From NCBI RefSeq assembly GCF_022483985.1, contig NZ_JAKVME010000001.1:930001-994000 (forward strand): a DNA stretch of 64,000 bases, given 5' to 3'. A program made the position numbers and the translations under genes. Below the pieces are notes generated by a model. The model worked only from the letters and a program-made list of their open reading frames with translations. It made no database searches and was not told where the DNA came from. Positions 1-7,490 of this stretch are shown piece by piece. The stretch is from Acetobacter sp. (GTDB lineage Bacteria > Pseudomonadota > Alphaproteobacteria > Acetobacterales > Acetobacteraceae). Each line of letters begins with the position of its first letter. The stretch's first letter is position 1.

Positions 1-72
1 CAGACTGCTGACCGGGAAGAGCTCGGTTGCCCCCTGAAGAATTGCAATGATGAGGGCCTGCAGCAATGACAT
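1..72 (-). CDS. uppP: Undecaprenyl-diphosphatase UppP, N-terminal fragment
   Basis: The first 24 codons of a minus-strand gene run off the left edge. They begin with ATG at 72-70 and contain GATELFPVSSL, which matches the conserved N-terminal motif of the UppP/BacA family (E-[FL]-[LF]-P-V-S-S). The family is an integral membrane enzyme that dephosphorylates undecaprenyl pyrophosphate to recycle the lipid carrier for peptidoglycan and other surface polymers. The hydrophobic start (LLQALIIAIL) fits the first membrane segment. Only the start is visible, so integrity of the gene cannot be judged. Confidence 0.85.
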   Translation of the reverse strand, partial: MSLLQALIIAILQGATELFPVSSL

Positions 73-141
73 AGAGTGAATCCGTTTCCTGAAAGACCTG
101 ACGACCCAGATATGCCTTGCATGTGAATCGTCTGAATATTT

Positions 142-157
142 GCGGTAAAATTACCGC
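142..157. promoter_or_regulatory. Short inverted repeat in the uppP/mlaD-like intergenic region
   Basis: GCGGTAA at 142-148 faces TTACCGC at 151-157 across a 2-base centre. It sits about 70 bases upstream of uppP, in the 333-base gap between the divergent uppP and MCE genes. Its symmetry suggests an operator more than a terminator, since the loop is too small for a good hairpin. The rest of the gap (73-286) holds no gene that I can support. This is inference from symmetry only. Confidence 0.25.
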
Positions 158-286
158 GCCTTATCCGGCAGGGATACTGCGTTTATGATCGTTTTGGTAT
201 CAAGGCGTTATTCTTTTTTCCTGTCGGCTTGACCGTGTGGGGCTGCAAAGCCTTATTGAAGCATGACGGGCGTTCAGGAATGTCCG

Positions 287-393
287 CTAGAGCAACGTCC
301 GATCAGACGGAATCGTCTGGTCGGATAAAGTTGCTCGATAAACAATGAGTTGGAGCGGCATCCGTGATCCAGTCTGAATGGATGCCGCTCTAG
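287..393. repeat. Compound palindromic dispersed repeat, copy A
   Basis: An element of about 105 bases with two hairpins. Hairpin 1 pairs GAGCGGCATCC (353-363) with GGATGCCGCTC (380-390). Hairpin 2 pairs GAGCAAC and CCGATCAGACG near 290-310 with CGTCTGGTCGG and GTTGCTC ending near 336. The whole element recurs in reverse orientation at 54690-54793 with about nine differences. It lies just upstream of the MlaD-like gene, ending 12 bases before its start codon, so it is likely part of that gene's leader. The structure resembles bacterial REP/BIME-type intergenic repeats; no transposase is seen. Confidence 0.8.
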
Positions 394-405
394 AAGGACG
401 CAGGA

Positions 406-867
406 ATGGCCCGCAACAGACAGACAGGCACCACCGTTTTCAGCTTTGGCGTTCTGGCTGCCACGATAGGGTTCGCTGTCTACGCTCACGGCACGCAGAC
501 AAGCTTTGGCGTTTCCCGCTACCCCCTGTCCGCGAGCTTTGTCTCCGCCAACGGTCTGAACCCCGGGGCTGCGGTCGATATCGCGGGAGTGTCTGTCGGA
601 CGTGTCTCCGACGTGCATCTTGATTCCCAGACACAGGTGGCTGTCGTCAGGTTTGAGGTCAACGACACGCTGCACTTTCCTGTGGACAGCGTTCTGAGCG
701 TTGGTTCGACGACCATGTCAGGCGATAACGCCCTGATGATCGAGCCGGGGAAGTCCAGCCAGATGACAAAGGCTGGAGATGTTCTCACCAATACCCGTGA
801 GCCTCTGAGTCTTGAACAGCAGGTGAGCAACTACATTTTCGGGAACGGTGGTCTGCCCGCAAACTGA
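406..867 (+). CDS. mlaD: MlaD-family MCE lipid-transport protein (stand-alone)
   Basis: A 153-residue protein with one N-terminal membrane segment (about residues 10-28) and one MCE domain (about 38-115) containing GLNPGAAVDIAGVSVGRV, the family's signature region. Known MlaD proteins form a periplasmic hexameric ring that passes phospholipids between the inner membrane ABC transporter and the soluble carrier MlaC. The length is typical of the short single-MCE MlaD. Start is ATG 406, preceded by AGAAGGACGCAGGA. No mlaE, mlaF or mlaC gene adjoins it, which is unusual. A separate complete MCE locus lies at 49888-53516 with its own, longer MlaD-like protein. Partners of this copy must be encoded outside the window or be shared. 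Confidence 0.85.
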   Translation: MARNRQTGTTVFSFGVLAATIGFAVYAHGTQTSFGVSRYPLSASFVSANGLNPGAAVDIAGVSVGRVSDVHLDSQTQVAVVRFEVNDTLHFPVDSVLSVGSTTMSGDNALMIEPGKSSQMTKAGDVLTNTREPLSLEQQVSNYIFGNGGLPAN

Positions 868-905
868 TACGGCCAGAACTGATATGGTCAGATTTTCCGG
901 CTTGA

Positions 906-2180
906 TCAGTCGTTCAGCGGATAGGAACGCAGTAGCCGGCGCTGTTCGAACCAGAGACGAAACCCCGCGGGCAGAGGTGTTGATTTCCAGCCGCGCCTGC
1001 GATTTTCAGCGCCGATTCGGAACGCCTCTCCATAATGATGGAACTGCGCGGCGTAGGCTTCCCGCAGCGTCGTGCGGGCATCCCAGATATGGGTCGCTTC
1101 CGAGCCCACACCATTGATTTCGATGATCTCGAAATCCTCGCCGTGTCGGAGAGAATCCTGAGAACGGAACTTTACGTCCACGCGTCCGAAATGGAATTCC
1201 GGAATATCCTGCATGATACGATCCAGAACGGCCGTGAGTTCCGGAGTGATGTCGGCAGCGCCATTCCGGAAAACCGAACCCTTGCAGTGGTTGCCTGTAA
1301 AGACCAGCGGCAGCCCTTCACCAGCGGCAGGCACATCGTTCAGACGGTCGGCCAGCCGGGGGCGGTAGATCTGCGGTAGAAGTCTGGTGCGTGGGTCACG
1401 GTCCAGCAGTTCGGCGACGGTCGATTTTCCGTCACCCAGCAGAACAGGCACATCCTTATAGGTGATTGATGTAATCCGCCCCTGCTTCTCTCCTGCATGG
1501 CGGATATAGAAAAGCCCGGCTTCGTGCTCCCATGGGATCAGACGCTGGAGCACGAGACGGACACCGCGCGGGTATTCCTGAAGAATCTGTTCCAGATCAG
1601 CCTGAGTGCGGGCGAGCTTCACGCCTGTACCGTTGCAGCCCACGTCTGGTTTGACGACGACAGGGCAGGTGATGCCCACGGCTTTCATGGCCACTTCGGC
1701 ACGTCTCTGATCGTCACGATCCGTATCCAGAATCGCGTAGGGCGCAATGAAGCCTTTTGCAAACGGGCCAGCCATATCGAGGATCGAGCTTTTGCTCTCG
1801 CCGCAGAGACCGCCGGTCGAAATCAGCGGATTGGCCGCTGTGGGCATGCCCATATCGCGGTAACGCACGCCCAGAGCGAGCCAGTAAGCGACGATCGGCG
1901 TATAGAACAGCCAGCCCGGCCAGAACTCGAAAAAGCTGACAGGCTCCGCGTTCTCGATATGCCGTCCCCGTATATGCGCGATCAGGGTGCTGACAAAGGA
2001 GAGCTTTTTGTTGTCAGTCGGGGGGGGCGCGAAAGGAGTGGGCTGATGTTTCAGTCCTGAGGCGGACGGGCCACGGAGAGGAGAAGGTGTGGCGTACGAA
2101 GCCGGTTGCGACGAGTGGTCTGAGTCCGTCGATGTATCCGCGACAAGGTCCGAGAGACCTGTTCCATCCAAGTGATCCAT
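906..2180 (-). CDS. ATP-grasp domain ligase of unknown substrate, coupled to DedA
   Basis: A 424-residue protein. Residues 1-60 are Pro/Ser-rich and low complexity, then a Trp/Tyr-rich hydrophobic stretch at about 85-105 precedes an ATP-grasp fold. Visible ATP-grasp features are VVVKPDVGCNGTGVKLA (phosphate-binding loop), a metal-binding VDVK segment and the late FEIIEINGVGSEATHIWD segment with acidic and Asn ligands. The family joins a carboxylate to an amine or similar nucleophile by an acyl phosphate. The start lies 6 bases after the stop of the upstream dedA-like gene, so the two are probably translationally coupled and may act on the same membrane-associated substrate. I cannot name the substrate; D-Ala-D-Ala ligase is not supported, as its motifs are absent. 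Confidence 0.75.
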   Translation of the reverse strand: MDHLDGTGLSDLVADTSTDSDHSSQPASYATPSPLRGPSASGLKHQPTPFAPPPTDNKKLSFVSTLIAHIRGRHIENAEPVSFFEFWPGWLFYTPIVAYWLALGVRYRDMGMPTAANPLISTGGLCGESKSSILDMAGPFAKGFIAPYAILDTDRDDQRRAEVAMKAVGITCPVVVKPDVGCNGTGVKLARTQADLEQILQEYPRGVRLVLQRLIPWEHEAGLFYIRHAGEKQGRITSITYKDVPVLLGDGKSTVAELLDRDPRTRLLPQIYRPRLADRLNDVPAAGEGLPLVFTGNHCKGSVFRNGAADITPELTAVLDRIMQDIPEFHFGRVDVKFRSQDSLRHGEDFEIIEINGVGSEATHIWDARTTLREAYAAQFHHYGEAFRIGAENRRRGWKSTPLPAGFRLWFEQRRLLRSYPLND

Positions 2181-2186
2181 TTCGCC

Positions 2187-2792
2187 CTAACCTCGTGCAG
2201 ATGGCGATTGCATGCGGGCGACATGACGTCCGACAAGAACGATAGCCAGAACAAACCCTGCGACACCGACCCAGCGCCAGGCGCCAAGTTCGTCCAGCAG
2301 AATCTGACCCATTTTCAGCGACAGCGCAAATAATGCGGTTGTCCACAAAAGCGTGGCCAAAGCCGTTGCGAGGATGAAAACCCTGAACCCTGCGTCAAAA
2401 AAACCTGTTGCCGTGTAGATGGGAAGGCGGGTTCCCGGAATGAAGCGGGACACGAAAATAACCCGGAACAGAGCCGCTCCACGCCACCATTTCGGACCGG
2501 ACGCATGTCCTTTTCCAGTCGTTGCGGGCGCCCAGCGGCGGGCGGGAGGCCAGAAGGCGGCCAGCCGACCCAGCCCATACAGTCCCGCATCTCCCGTGAC
2601 GATCCCGACATAGAGAGAGAGCAGGGCGAGGGGAAGCGCGACGGCTCCGTCTCCGACAGCAATCGCGGTCAGAATGGTCGCGCCGTCTTCAAGAATGAAT
2701 GTGCCGATGATGATCGTCACAACCTGCCACAGGGGAGTATGCGCGGCGGTTGTGAGGCCGGTTGTCAGCATGCTGGGCAGATCGAAGGACAT
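2187..2792 (-). CDS. DedA-family integral membrane protein
   Basis: About 201 residues from ATG 2792 (MSFDLPSM). An in-frame start 17 codons upstream would add a polar tail lacking family features, so the inner ATG is preferred. It shows the DedA pattern: an early EDGATILTA segment, glycine-rich helices, and the conserved SRFIPGTRLPIYTATGFF block (about 121-138) with the essential arginines. DedA proteins are proton-driven membrane transporters or scramblases, some of which flip undecaprenyl phosphate or phosphatidylethanolamine. It is the first gene of a two-gene unit with the ATP-grasp ligase. Substrate specificity cannot be read from sequence. Confidence 0.85.
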   Translation of the reverse strand: MSFDLPSMLTTGLTTAAHTPLWQVVTIIIGTFILEDGATILTAIAVGDGAVALPLALLSLYVGIVTGDAGLYGLGRLAAFWPPARRWAPATTGKGHASGPKWWRGAALFRVIFVSRFIPGTRLPIYTATGFFDAGFRVFILATALATLLWTTALFALSLKMGQILLDELGAWRWVGVAGFVLAIVLVGRHVARMQSPSARG

Positions 2793-2924
2793 CGCGAGTT
2801 CTTTACACGGGCTGAAACTGAACTCCAGTTTCCAAAAACGCACAGCGGCCAGTCAAACCCGGTTTTGACGGAAAAAATTGATTAAAAAAGCTTAACTTCC
2901 GGTGATTTATGTTTACTGTGCTTT

Positions 2925-3464
2925 ATGTCATTCATGGAGCAGGACGGTACAATCTTGTCAGAAAAGCTGTGCTCACTCGTCGATCTTGCTCGTGAAATTC
3001 CGAATTTGCCTGCCACAGGCCCTGCGCGACTGGCCGCCTTGCGGTCTGCGATAGGCAGTCGCCCGGCGCCTGCCGCTCTCGGGGTGCGGCGTCGTTCCAT
3101 CGTGAAGTCGACCAGAAAGCCCGGCCTTCCCATAACCTCGTCGCCAGTGACCGCGCCGTCACAGCCGGTGCTGCGGATGACCGAAGCAGAAGCCGGAGCG
3201 CTCCCCGTAGCCGTTCGCTTCTTTGATCGGGAATGGTATCTCGGTCAGCACCCCGATGTTGGACATGCCGGCATCGACCCCAGCCGCCACTACATGGAAA
3301 AAGGCTGGCGTGAGGGGAGAAATCCCAATCCCTATTTCGATGGCCGCGCCTACCTTGCAGCCAACCCGGATGTCGATCCCTCCACAAATCCGTTCGAACA
3401 TTTCATCTTTTTCGGCATTGCGGAGCGCCGCCGCCTGAAGCCTGCTGGACCGGTCGTAAAATAG
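2925..3464 (+). CDS. Orphan protein with two FD..YL / NPDV modules
   Basis: A 179-residue protein. Residues 1-90 are basic and proline-rich with no recognisable fold. Residues 95-170 hold two copies of a module: FFDREWYLGQHPDV...HYMEKGWREGRNPNP and FDGRAYLAANPDV...HFIFFGIAERRR. This module is usually found fused to glycosyltransferases and rhamnan-synthesis proteins, and a version occurs in the large glycosyltransferase at 46281-49784 (residues 408-480). Here it stands alone with no catalytic domain, no signal peptide and no membrane segment. A weak ribosome-binding site leaves ATG 2934 as an alternative start. A scaffold or regulator of polysaccharide enzymes is possible, but function is unknown. 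Confidence 0.65.
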   Translation: MSFMEQDGTILSEKLCSLVDLAREIPNLPATGPARLAALRSAIGSRPAPAALGVRRRSIVKSTRKPGLPITSSPVTAPSQPVLRMTEAEAGALPVAVRFFDREWYLGQHPDVGHAGIDPSRHYMEKGWREGRNPNPYFDGRAYLAANPDVDPSTNPFEHFIFFGIAERRRLKPAGPVVK

Positions 3465-3583
3465 CTTCACTGCCCCTCTGGAGAAGCCCCACCGATCGCA
3501 GTAAGGGAAAGCGTGGATGGCTGAGGCGGGATGTTCCAGCCGCCATCTGACAGGCAGTGCAGCATTTTGGAGAGTGTGCCGGC

Positions 3584-4594
3584 ATGACTTGCATGATCAA
3601 CCGTCGTTCCGCAGTGCGTGGTCTGCTTCTCGGCGGGCTTGGCGGCGCGGTTTTCCTGCGTCCCGCACTGCTCCGGGCAGCAACAGGTCATGCGACCGGC
3701 TCCTATGCGCAGTTTCTGGAAGGCGTCCGCAGTCAGGCTGTCGGAATGGGGTTGTCGGGTTCTCTTGTCAGCGAGGCCCTTTCCCTCACGCACCAGCCCA
3801 ATGCCCGCGTATTGCAGCTTGACCGTCATCAGCCTGAATTCACGCTGACATGGGCGCAGTATCGGGAGAAGGTGCTGACAGAAGCCAAGATCGACGCGGG
3901 GCGGGCGGCTTACGCCAAACAGCACGGATCGCTCGTCAGGGTCGAGACGACGACCGGCGTGGACCGGCAGCCGGTCATGGGAATCTGGGGGCTTGAATCC
4001 TATTACGGTCGTATCACTGGTGGTTTCAACGTGATCGACGCGCTGGCGACACTGGCTTTCGACGGTCGTCGCGCCGCCTTTTTCCGCTCCGAGCTTCTGA
4101 AGGCCCTGCAAATCCTTGGTGAGGGACGGATTCCCCCGGCCTCCATGACAGGCAGCTACGCCGGTGCGATGGGGCAGCCGCAGTTCATGCCGAGCGCCTA
4201 TCTGAAATATGCCCGTGCCTTCGACGGCTCTTCCCGCGCCGATATCTGGAAAAATGTGCCGGATGTGCTGATGTCCATCGGTAACTATCTGTCCAGATCC
4301 GGCTGGCGGACGGGAGAGCCTTGGGGACAGGAAATCACCGTGCCAGACTCCCTGCCGCAATCATCCGTCGGGCGTGATCATACACGCACGCTACAGGCAT
4401 GGATGGATGCCGGAGTCCGTCGCAGGGATGGTTCGAATTTCGGGCGACCGGACGTGGAAGGGGCCATCGTCCGCCCTGACGGGCCGGGCGGCGACGCTTT
4501 CATGGTTTATCACAATTTCAACGTGATCCGCCGCTATAATCCATCCGACTATTACGCGCTGGGCGTCGGGTTGATGGGCAATCTTACAACATGA
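3584..4594 (+). CDS. mltB: Membrane-bound lytic murein transglycosylase B
   Basis: A 336-residue protein of the SLT_2/MltB family, which cleaves the glycan backbone of peptidoglycan to leave 1,6-anhydromuramic ends. The catalytic Glu is in GIWGLESYYGR, followed by the conserved ATLAFDGRRAAFFRSEL block and the SYAGAMGQPQFMPSAY motif. The N terminus (MINRRSAVRGLLLGG) has a twin-arginine-like signal peptide rather than a lipobox, so it is probably exported but not lipid-anchored. ATG 3584 is chosen because GGAGAG lies 9 bases before it; ATG 3593 is an alternative. Its stop overlaps the rlpA start (ATGA), indicating a coupled peptidoglycan-remodelling pair. Confidence 0.9.
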   Translation: MTCMINRRSAVRGLLLGGLGGAVFLRPALLRAATGHATGSYAQFLEGVRSQAVGMGLSGSLVSEALSLTHQPNARVLQLDRHQPEFTLTWAQYREKVLTEAKIDAGRAAYAKQHGSLVRVETTTGVDRQPVMGIWGLESYYGRITGGFNVIDALATLAFDGRRAAFFRSELLKALQILGEGRIPPASMTGSYAGAMGQPQFMPSAYLKYARAFDGSSRADIWKNVPDVLMSIGNYLSRSGWRTGEPWGQEITVPDSLPQSSVGRDHTRTLQAWMDAGVRRRDGSNFGRPDVEGAIVRPDGPGGDAFMVYHNFNVIRRYNPSDYYALGVGLMGNLTT

Positions 4595-5487
4595 AATGTC
4601 CGGTCTCTCGCGCCAGAGGTCTGTCTGTCGTCCGTTGGCTCGTTCCCGGAACGGCATTTCTCCTGACGGCATGCCACAGGCCTGCACCGCAGTTGCCGCC
4701 TGCCCACATCCATTACGAAGTCGGAGCTGCCTATAAACAGGATGGTGTCTGGCTTTATCCGCGACAGGAATTCGCATGGCGGGAGAGCGGTCTGGCGGTG
4801 GTGGATGCTGACACATCTCCTCACATCACGGCGGATGGCGAAATCTATGATCCCACGGCGATGACAGGGGCGCATCCGACCCTTCAGTTGCCTGTGCAGG
4901 TGACGGTTCGGAATCTGGATAATGGTCGTCAGATCGAGGTGCGTCTGAATGATAGAGGGCCGAAACAGCGCGGCAGGCTGATTTCCCTCACACCGCAGGC
5001 GGCGGCGGCTCTCGGGATGGGGCGTGGACCGGCGCGTGTCGAAGTGATCGAGAACGAGTTGCCGAGCCGACTCTTCGCTGAAACGCTGCCGGGTGGTCCG
5101 TTGCTGGACATGAAGGCCGCACCCGTCGGCACAGTGCAGACCGAATCGCTCGATATGCCTGCCGCACCGAAAACGGTTCCGGGCAGCCAGCCGGAAACGG
5201 GCGCACAGCAGGTGCAGCCTGCCTCTCTGCCGTCCCTTCCTGTCGTCTACACACAGGGCTGGGCGACCCCGGGAAGTCTCTGGATTGAAGTCGGGCGATT
5301 TACACAGCGGTCCTATGCGGCGATAGAAGCGGCACGCGCCGGAGGAACGGTGAGTTACGCCTCTGACAATAACGGTCCCGGCTGGGTCGTGCGCGTCGGA
5401 CCATTCACCAGTGTCGCTGATGCGGACGCGGCACTGGACCAAGCCCTGACCCTCGGGTTAACGGGGGCCCACATTGTCGTCGAATAG
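4591..5487 (+). CDS. rlpA: RlpA-like septal lytic transglycosylase lipoprotein with SPOR domain
   Basis: 298 residues: lipobox LLTAC with Cys28, a double-psi beta-barrel at about 66-155 with the NDRGP motif (120-124), a linker rich in Pro and Gln (about 170-225), and a C-terminal SPOR domain (about 228-298) that binds denuded glycan at the division septum. Known RlpA proteins cut denuded peptidoglycan strands. Oddity: the usual ASWYG segment at the start of the barrel is replaced by GLAVVDADTS, so catalytic activity should not be assumed although the DRGP aspartate remains. It overlaps mltB by 4 bases and is followed within 10 bases by a D,D-carboxypeptidase gene. Confidence 0.85.
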   Translation: MKCPVSRARGLSVVRWLVPGTAFLLTACHRPAPQLPPAHIHYEVGAAYKQDGVWLYPRQEFAWRESGLAVVDADTSPHITADGEIYDPTAMTGAHPTLQLPVQVTVRNLDNGRQIEVRLNDRGPKQRGRLISLTPQAAAALGMGRGPARVEVIENELPSRLFAETLPGGPLLDMKAAPVGTVQTESLDMPAAPKTVPGSQPETGAQQVQPASLPSLPVVYTQGWATPGSLWIEVGRFTQRSYAAIEAARAGGTVSYASDNNGPGWVVRVGPFTSVADADAALDQALTLGLTGAHIVVE

Positions 5488-5497
5488 GATTGGGAAC

Positions 5498-6808
5498 GTG
5501 CAGACCCGTCGGATACTTCTCGCCAGCGGCGCGGCCGCCATCACCGGTGGCGCCGGCCTTTTGAATGGTGTCGCGGCATTCGCGGCAAAACCCCACCATG
5601 CTGCCCGGCATGGCGGGAAAGCGGCCCCGGTTGCTGAAACCCAGACGCCGATCGCTGATTCGACGCCTGCCATGACCCCGATCGGCCCCGTGGATACGGT
5701 TGCCCGCTGGGCCTGCATCACCGACTTCGACAGCGGACAGGTGCTGCTGGAAAAAGCCGCTGACGAGCATATGCCGCCATCATCCCTGACCAAGATGATG
5801 ACCGCCTATGTCGTGTTCGGCATGCTGAACGCGGGACGCCTCAAGCTGGACCAGACGCTGCCTGTCAGCGAAAAGGCATGGCGCATGCAGGGGTCGAAGA
5901 TGTTCGTGCCGCTGGGCGAGAGCGTGCCGGTGCAGGATCTGATTCAGGGCATGCTGATCCAGTCCGGCAACGACGCCTGCATCGTTCTGGCTGAAGGTAT
6001 TTCCGGCTCTGAAGAGCAGTTTGTCGCCGTGATGAATGACACGGCCGCCAAGCTCGGAATGAGCAATTCCCACTTCATGAACACGACCGGCTGGCCCGCT
6101 GAAGGGCATTACATGTCGGCGCGGGACGTCTGCACCATCGCGACGCACCTTATCCGCGATTTCCCGCAATATTATCACTTCTTCTCTGAGACCTCGTTCG
6201 CCTTCAACAAGATCAATCAGGGCAACCGGAACGTTCTGGTCGATAAGGGCCTCGCTGACGGTCTGAAGACCGGCCATACGGATGCGGGCGGCTTCGGTCT
6301 TTGCGCCTCGTCCAAGCGGGACGGTCGCCGCGTGGTAATGGGCATCAACGGCATGGCGAGCACGAATATCCGTGCGCACGAAGGCGAGCGTCTGCTCGGC
6401 TGGGCGTTCGCCAACTTCGAACTGGCCGTCATTGCGCGCAAAGGACAGGTGCTTGATCAGGCTCCTGTGTGGATGGGACAGGACGCGACCGTGCCAGTCG
6501 TGGCGTCCCGTGACGTGACGTTCCTTCTGCCGCATGGCTGGCAGTCCCGCGTGCATATTTCCGTGGACTATCTCTCGCCTGTCGCCGCTCCGGTCACGGT
6601 TGGCCAGTCCCTCGGGCAACTGACCGTCACGCTTCCGACCAGCCAGACCGCAGTGGTGCCTGCCGCTGTCGTGCCGGGCGTTGCGGCTCCCGCCGCTCCG
6701 GCACCACAGGCGACCGTGATCACGGTTCCCGTCGAAGCAGGATCGGCTGTGGCCAAACTGGGCTTCGGTGGCCGGATTGCCGCCCATCTTGGCATGAAGC
6801 GTCACTGA
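5498..6808 (+). CDS. dacC: D-alanyl-D-alanine carboxypeptidase (PBP5/6 family)
   Basis: Serine penicillin-binding enzyme that removes the terminal D-Ala from peptidoglycan stem peptides in the periplasm. All three active-site motifs are present: SSLTK (SxxK, about residue 96), SGND (SxN) and KTGHT (KTG). The signal peptide resembles a twin-arginine type (QTRRILLASGAAAI). The C-terminal part has the usual beta-rich domain and a Pro/Ala-rich linker ending in a short amphipathic tail (VAKLGFGGRIAAHLGMKRH). I chose GTG 5498 because AGGATTGGGA precedes it; an in-frame TTG at 5474 would overlap rlpA. The gene symbol is by family resemblance (dacA, dacC and dacF are alternatives). Confidence 0.85.
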   Translation: MQTRRILLASGAAAITGGAGLLNGVAAFAAKPHHAARHGGKAAPVAETQTPIADSTPAMTPIGPVDTVARWACITDFDSGQVLLEKAADEHMPPSSLTKMMTAYVVFGMLNAGRLKLDQTLPVSEKAWRMQGSKMFVPLGESVPVQDLIQGMLIQSGNDACIVLAEGISGSEEQFVAVMNDTAAKLGMSNSHFMNTTGWPAEGHYMSARDVCTIATHLIRDFPQYYHFFSETSFAFNKINQGNRNVLVDKGLADGLKTGHTDAGGFGLCASSKRDGRRVVMGINGMASTNIRAHEGERLLGWAFANFELAVIARKGQVLDQAPVWMGQDATVPVVASRDVTFLLPHGWQSRVHISVDYLSPVAAPVTVGQSLGQLTVTLPTSQTAVVPAAVVPGVAAPAAPAPQATVITVPVEAGSAVAKLGFGGRIAAHLGMKRH

Positions 6809-6812
6809 TACG

Positions 6813-7487
6813 GTGAGCGTTGCAGGCAAAAGCCCCGGTGCTTTCATCACCTTTGAAGGAGGAGAAGGGGCCGGTAAATCGACGCAGCTCCGGGCTGTGG
6901 CGCCTCGTCTTGAGGCGCTCGGCTACGAGGTTGTGGCGACGCGCGAGCCGGGTGGTTCTCCCGGTGCGGAAGCCCTGCGGGAACTGCTGCTGTTCGGGAA
7001 GCACGATCTTTCAGCCCGTGCCGAGATCATGACCCATTTCGCGGCCCGCTGCGATCATGTCGATCAGGTCATCCGGCCAGCCATGGCAGCCGGAAAAATA
7101 GTTCTGTGTGACCGCTTCTTCGATTCCACCATGGCCTATCAGGGCTATGGACGCGGGGAGGGCGATCCATCCCTGATTGCGATGATCCGTTCCCTGCGTG
7201 ATCTTGTCGGACTGACACCGGATTTGACCGTGCTGTTCGAGGTCGGTCTGGATACCGGCCACCGTCGTATGACGGCCCGTGCGGCAGCTCTGGCAGGACA
7301 GGATGCTCCGCTTGATCGGTATGAAAGCGCGGACCGTGCCTTTCATGCACGGCTTGCGGCCGGGTTTCGCGAGATTGCCGATGCCGAGCCCGGGCGTTTT
7401 GTCACGGTTTCATCCGAAAGCGAGGATGTGCAAGCCGTCACTGAACGGGTTGTGGACCTGCTCAAGACTTTCCTCGAAGAGCGCTAG
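6813..7487 (+). CDS. tmk: Thymidylate kinase
   Basis: A 224-residue kinase that phosphorylates dTMP to dTDP for DNA synthesis. The P-loop GGEGAGKST is at about residues 16-24, the DR(F/Y) motif appears as CDRFFDSTMAYQGYGRG, and the lid region has the ERY-like DRYESADRAFH. Length is normal. Start is GTG 6813, 4 bases after the carboxypeptidase stop, with only a weak ribosome-binding site, which suggests coupling. holB follows 3 bases after the stop; the tmk-holB pair is a classic bacterial arrangement. Confidence 0.95.
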   Translation: MSVAGKSPGAFITFEGGEGAGKSTQLRAVAPRLEALGYEVVATREPGGSPGAEALRELLLFGKHDLSARAEIMTHFAARCDHVDQVIRPAMAAGKIVLCDRFFDSTMAYQGYGRGEGDPSLIAMIRSLRDLVGLTPDLTVLFEVGLDTGHRRMTARAAALAGQDAPLDRYESADRAFHARLAAGFREIADAEPGRFVTVSSESEDVQAVTERVVDLLKTFLEER

Positions 7488-7490
7488 ATC

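Noticed and set aside
4421-4440. T-loop-like GGTTCGAAT inside mltB
   Set aside because: No acceptor, D or anticodon stems around it; it is coding sequence.
5780-6850. Long minus-strand open frame opposite the D,D-carboxypeptidase gene
   Set aside because: The plus-strand product has all three penicillin-binding motifs; the opposite frame has no domain.
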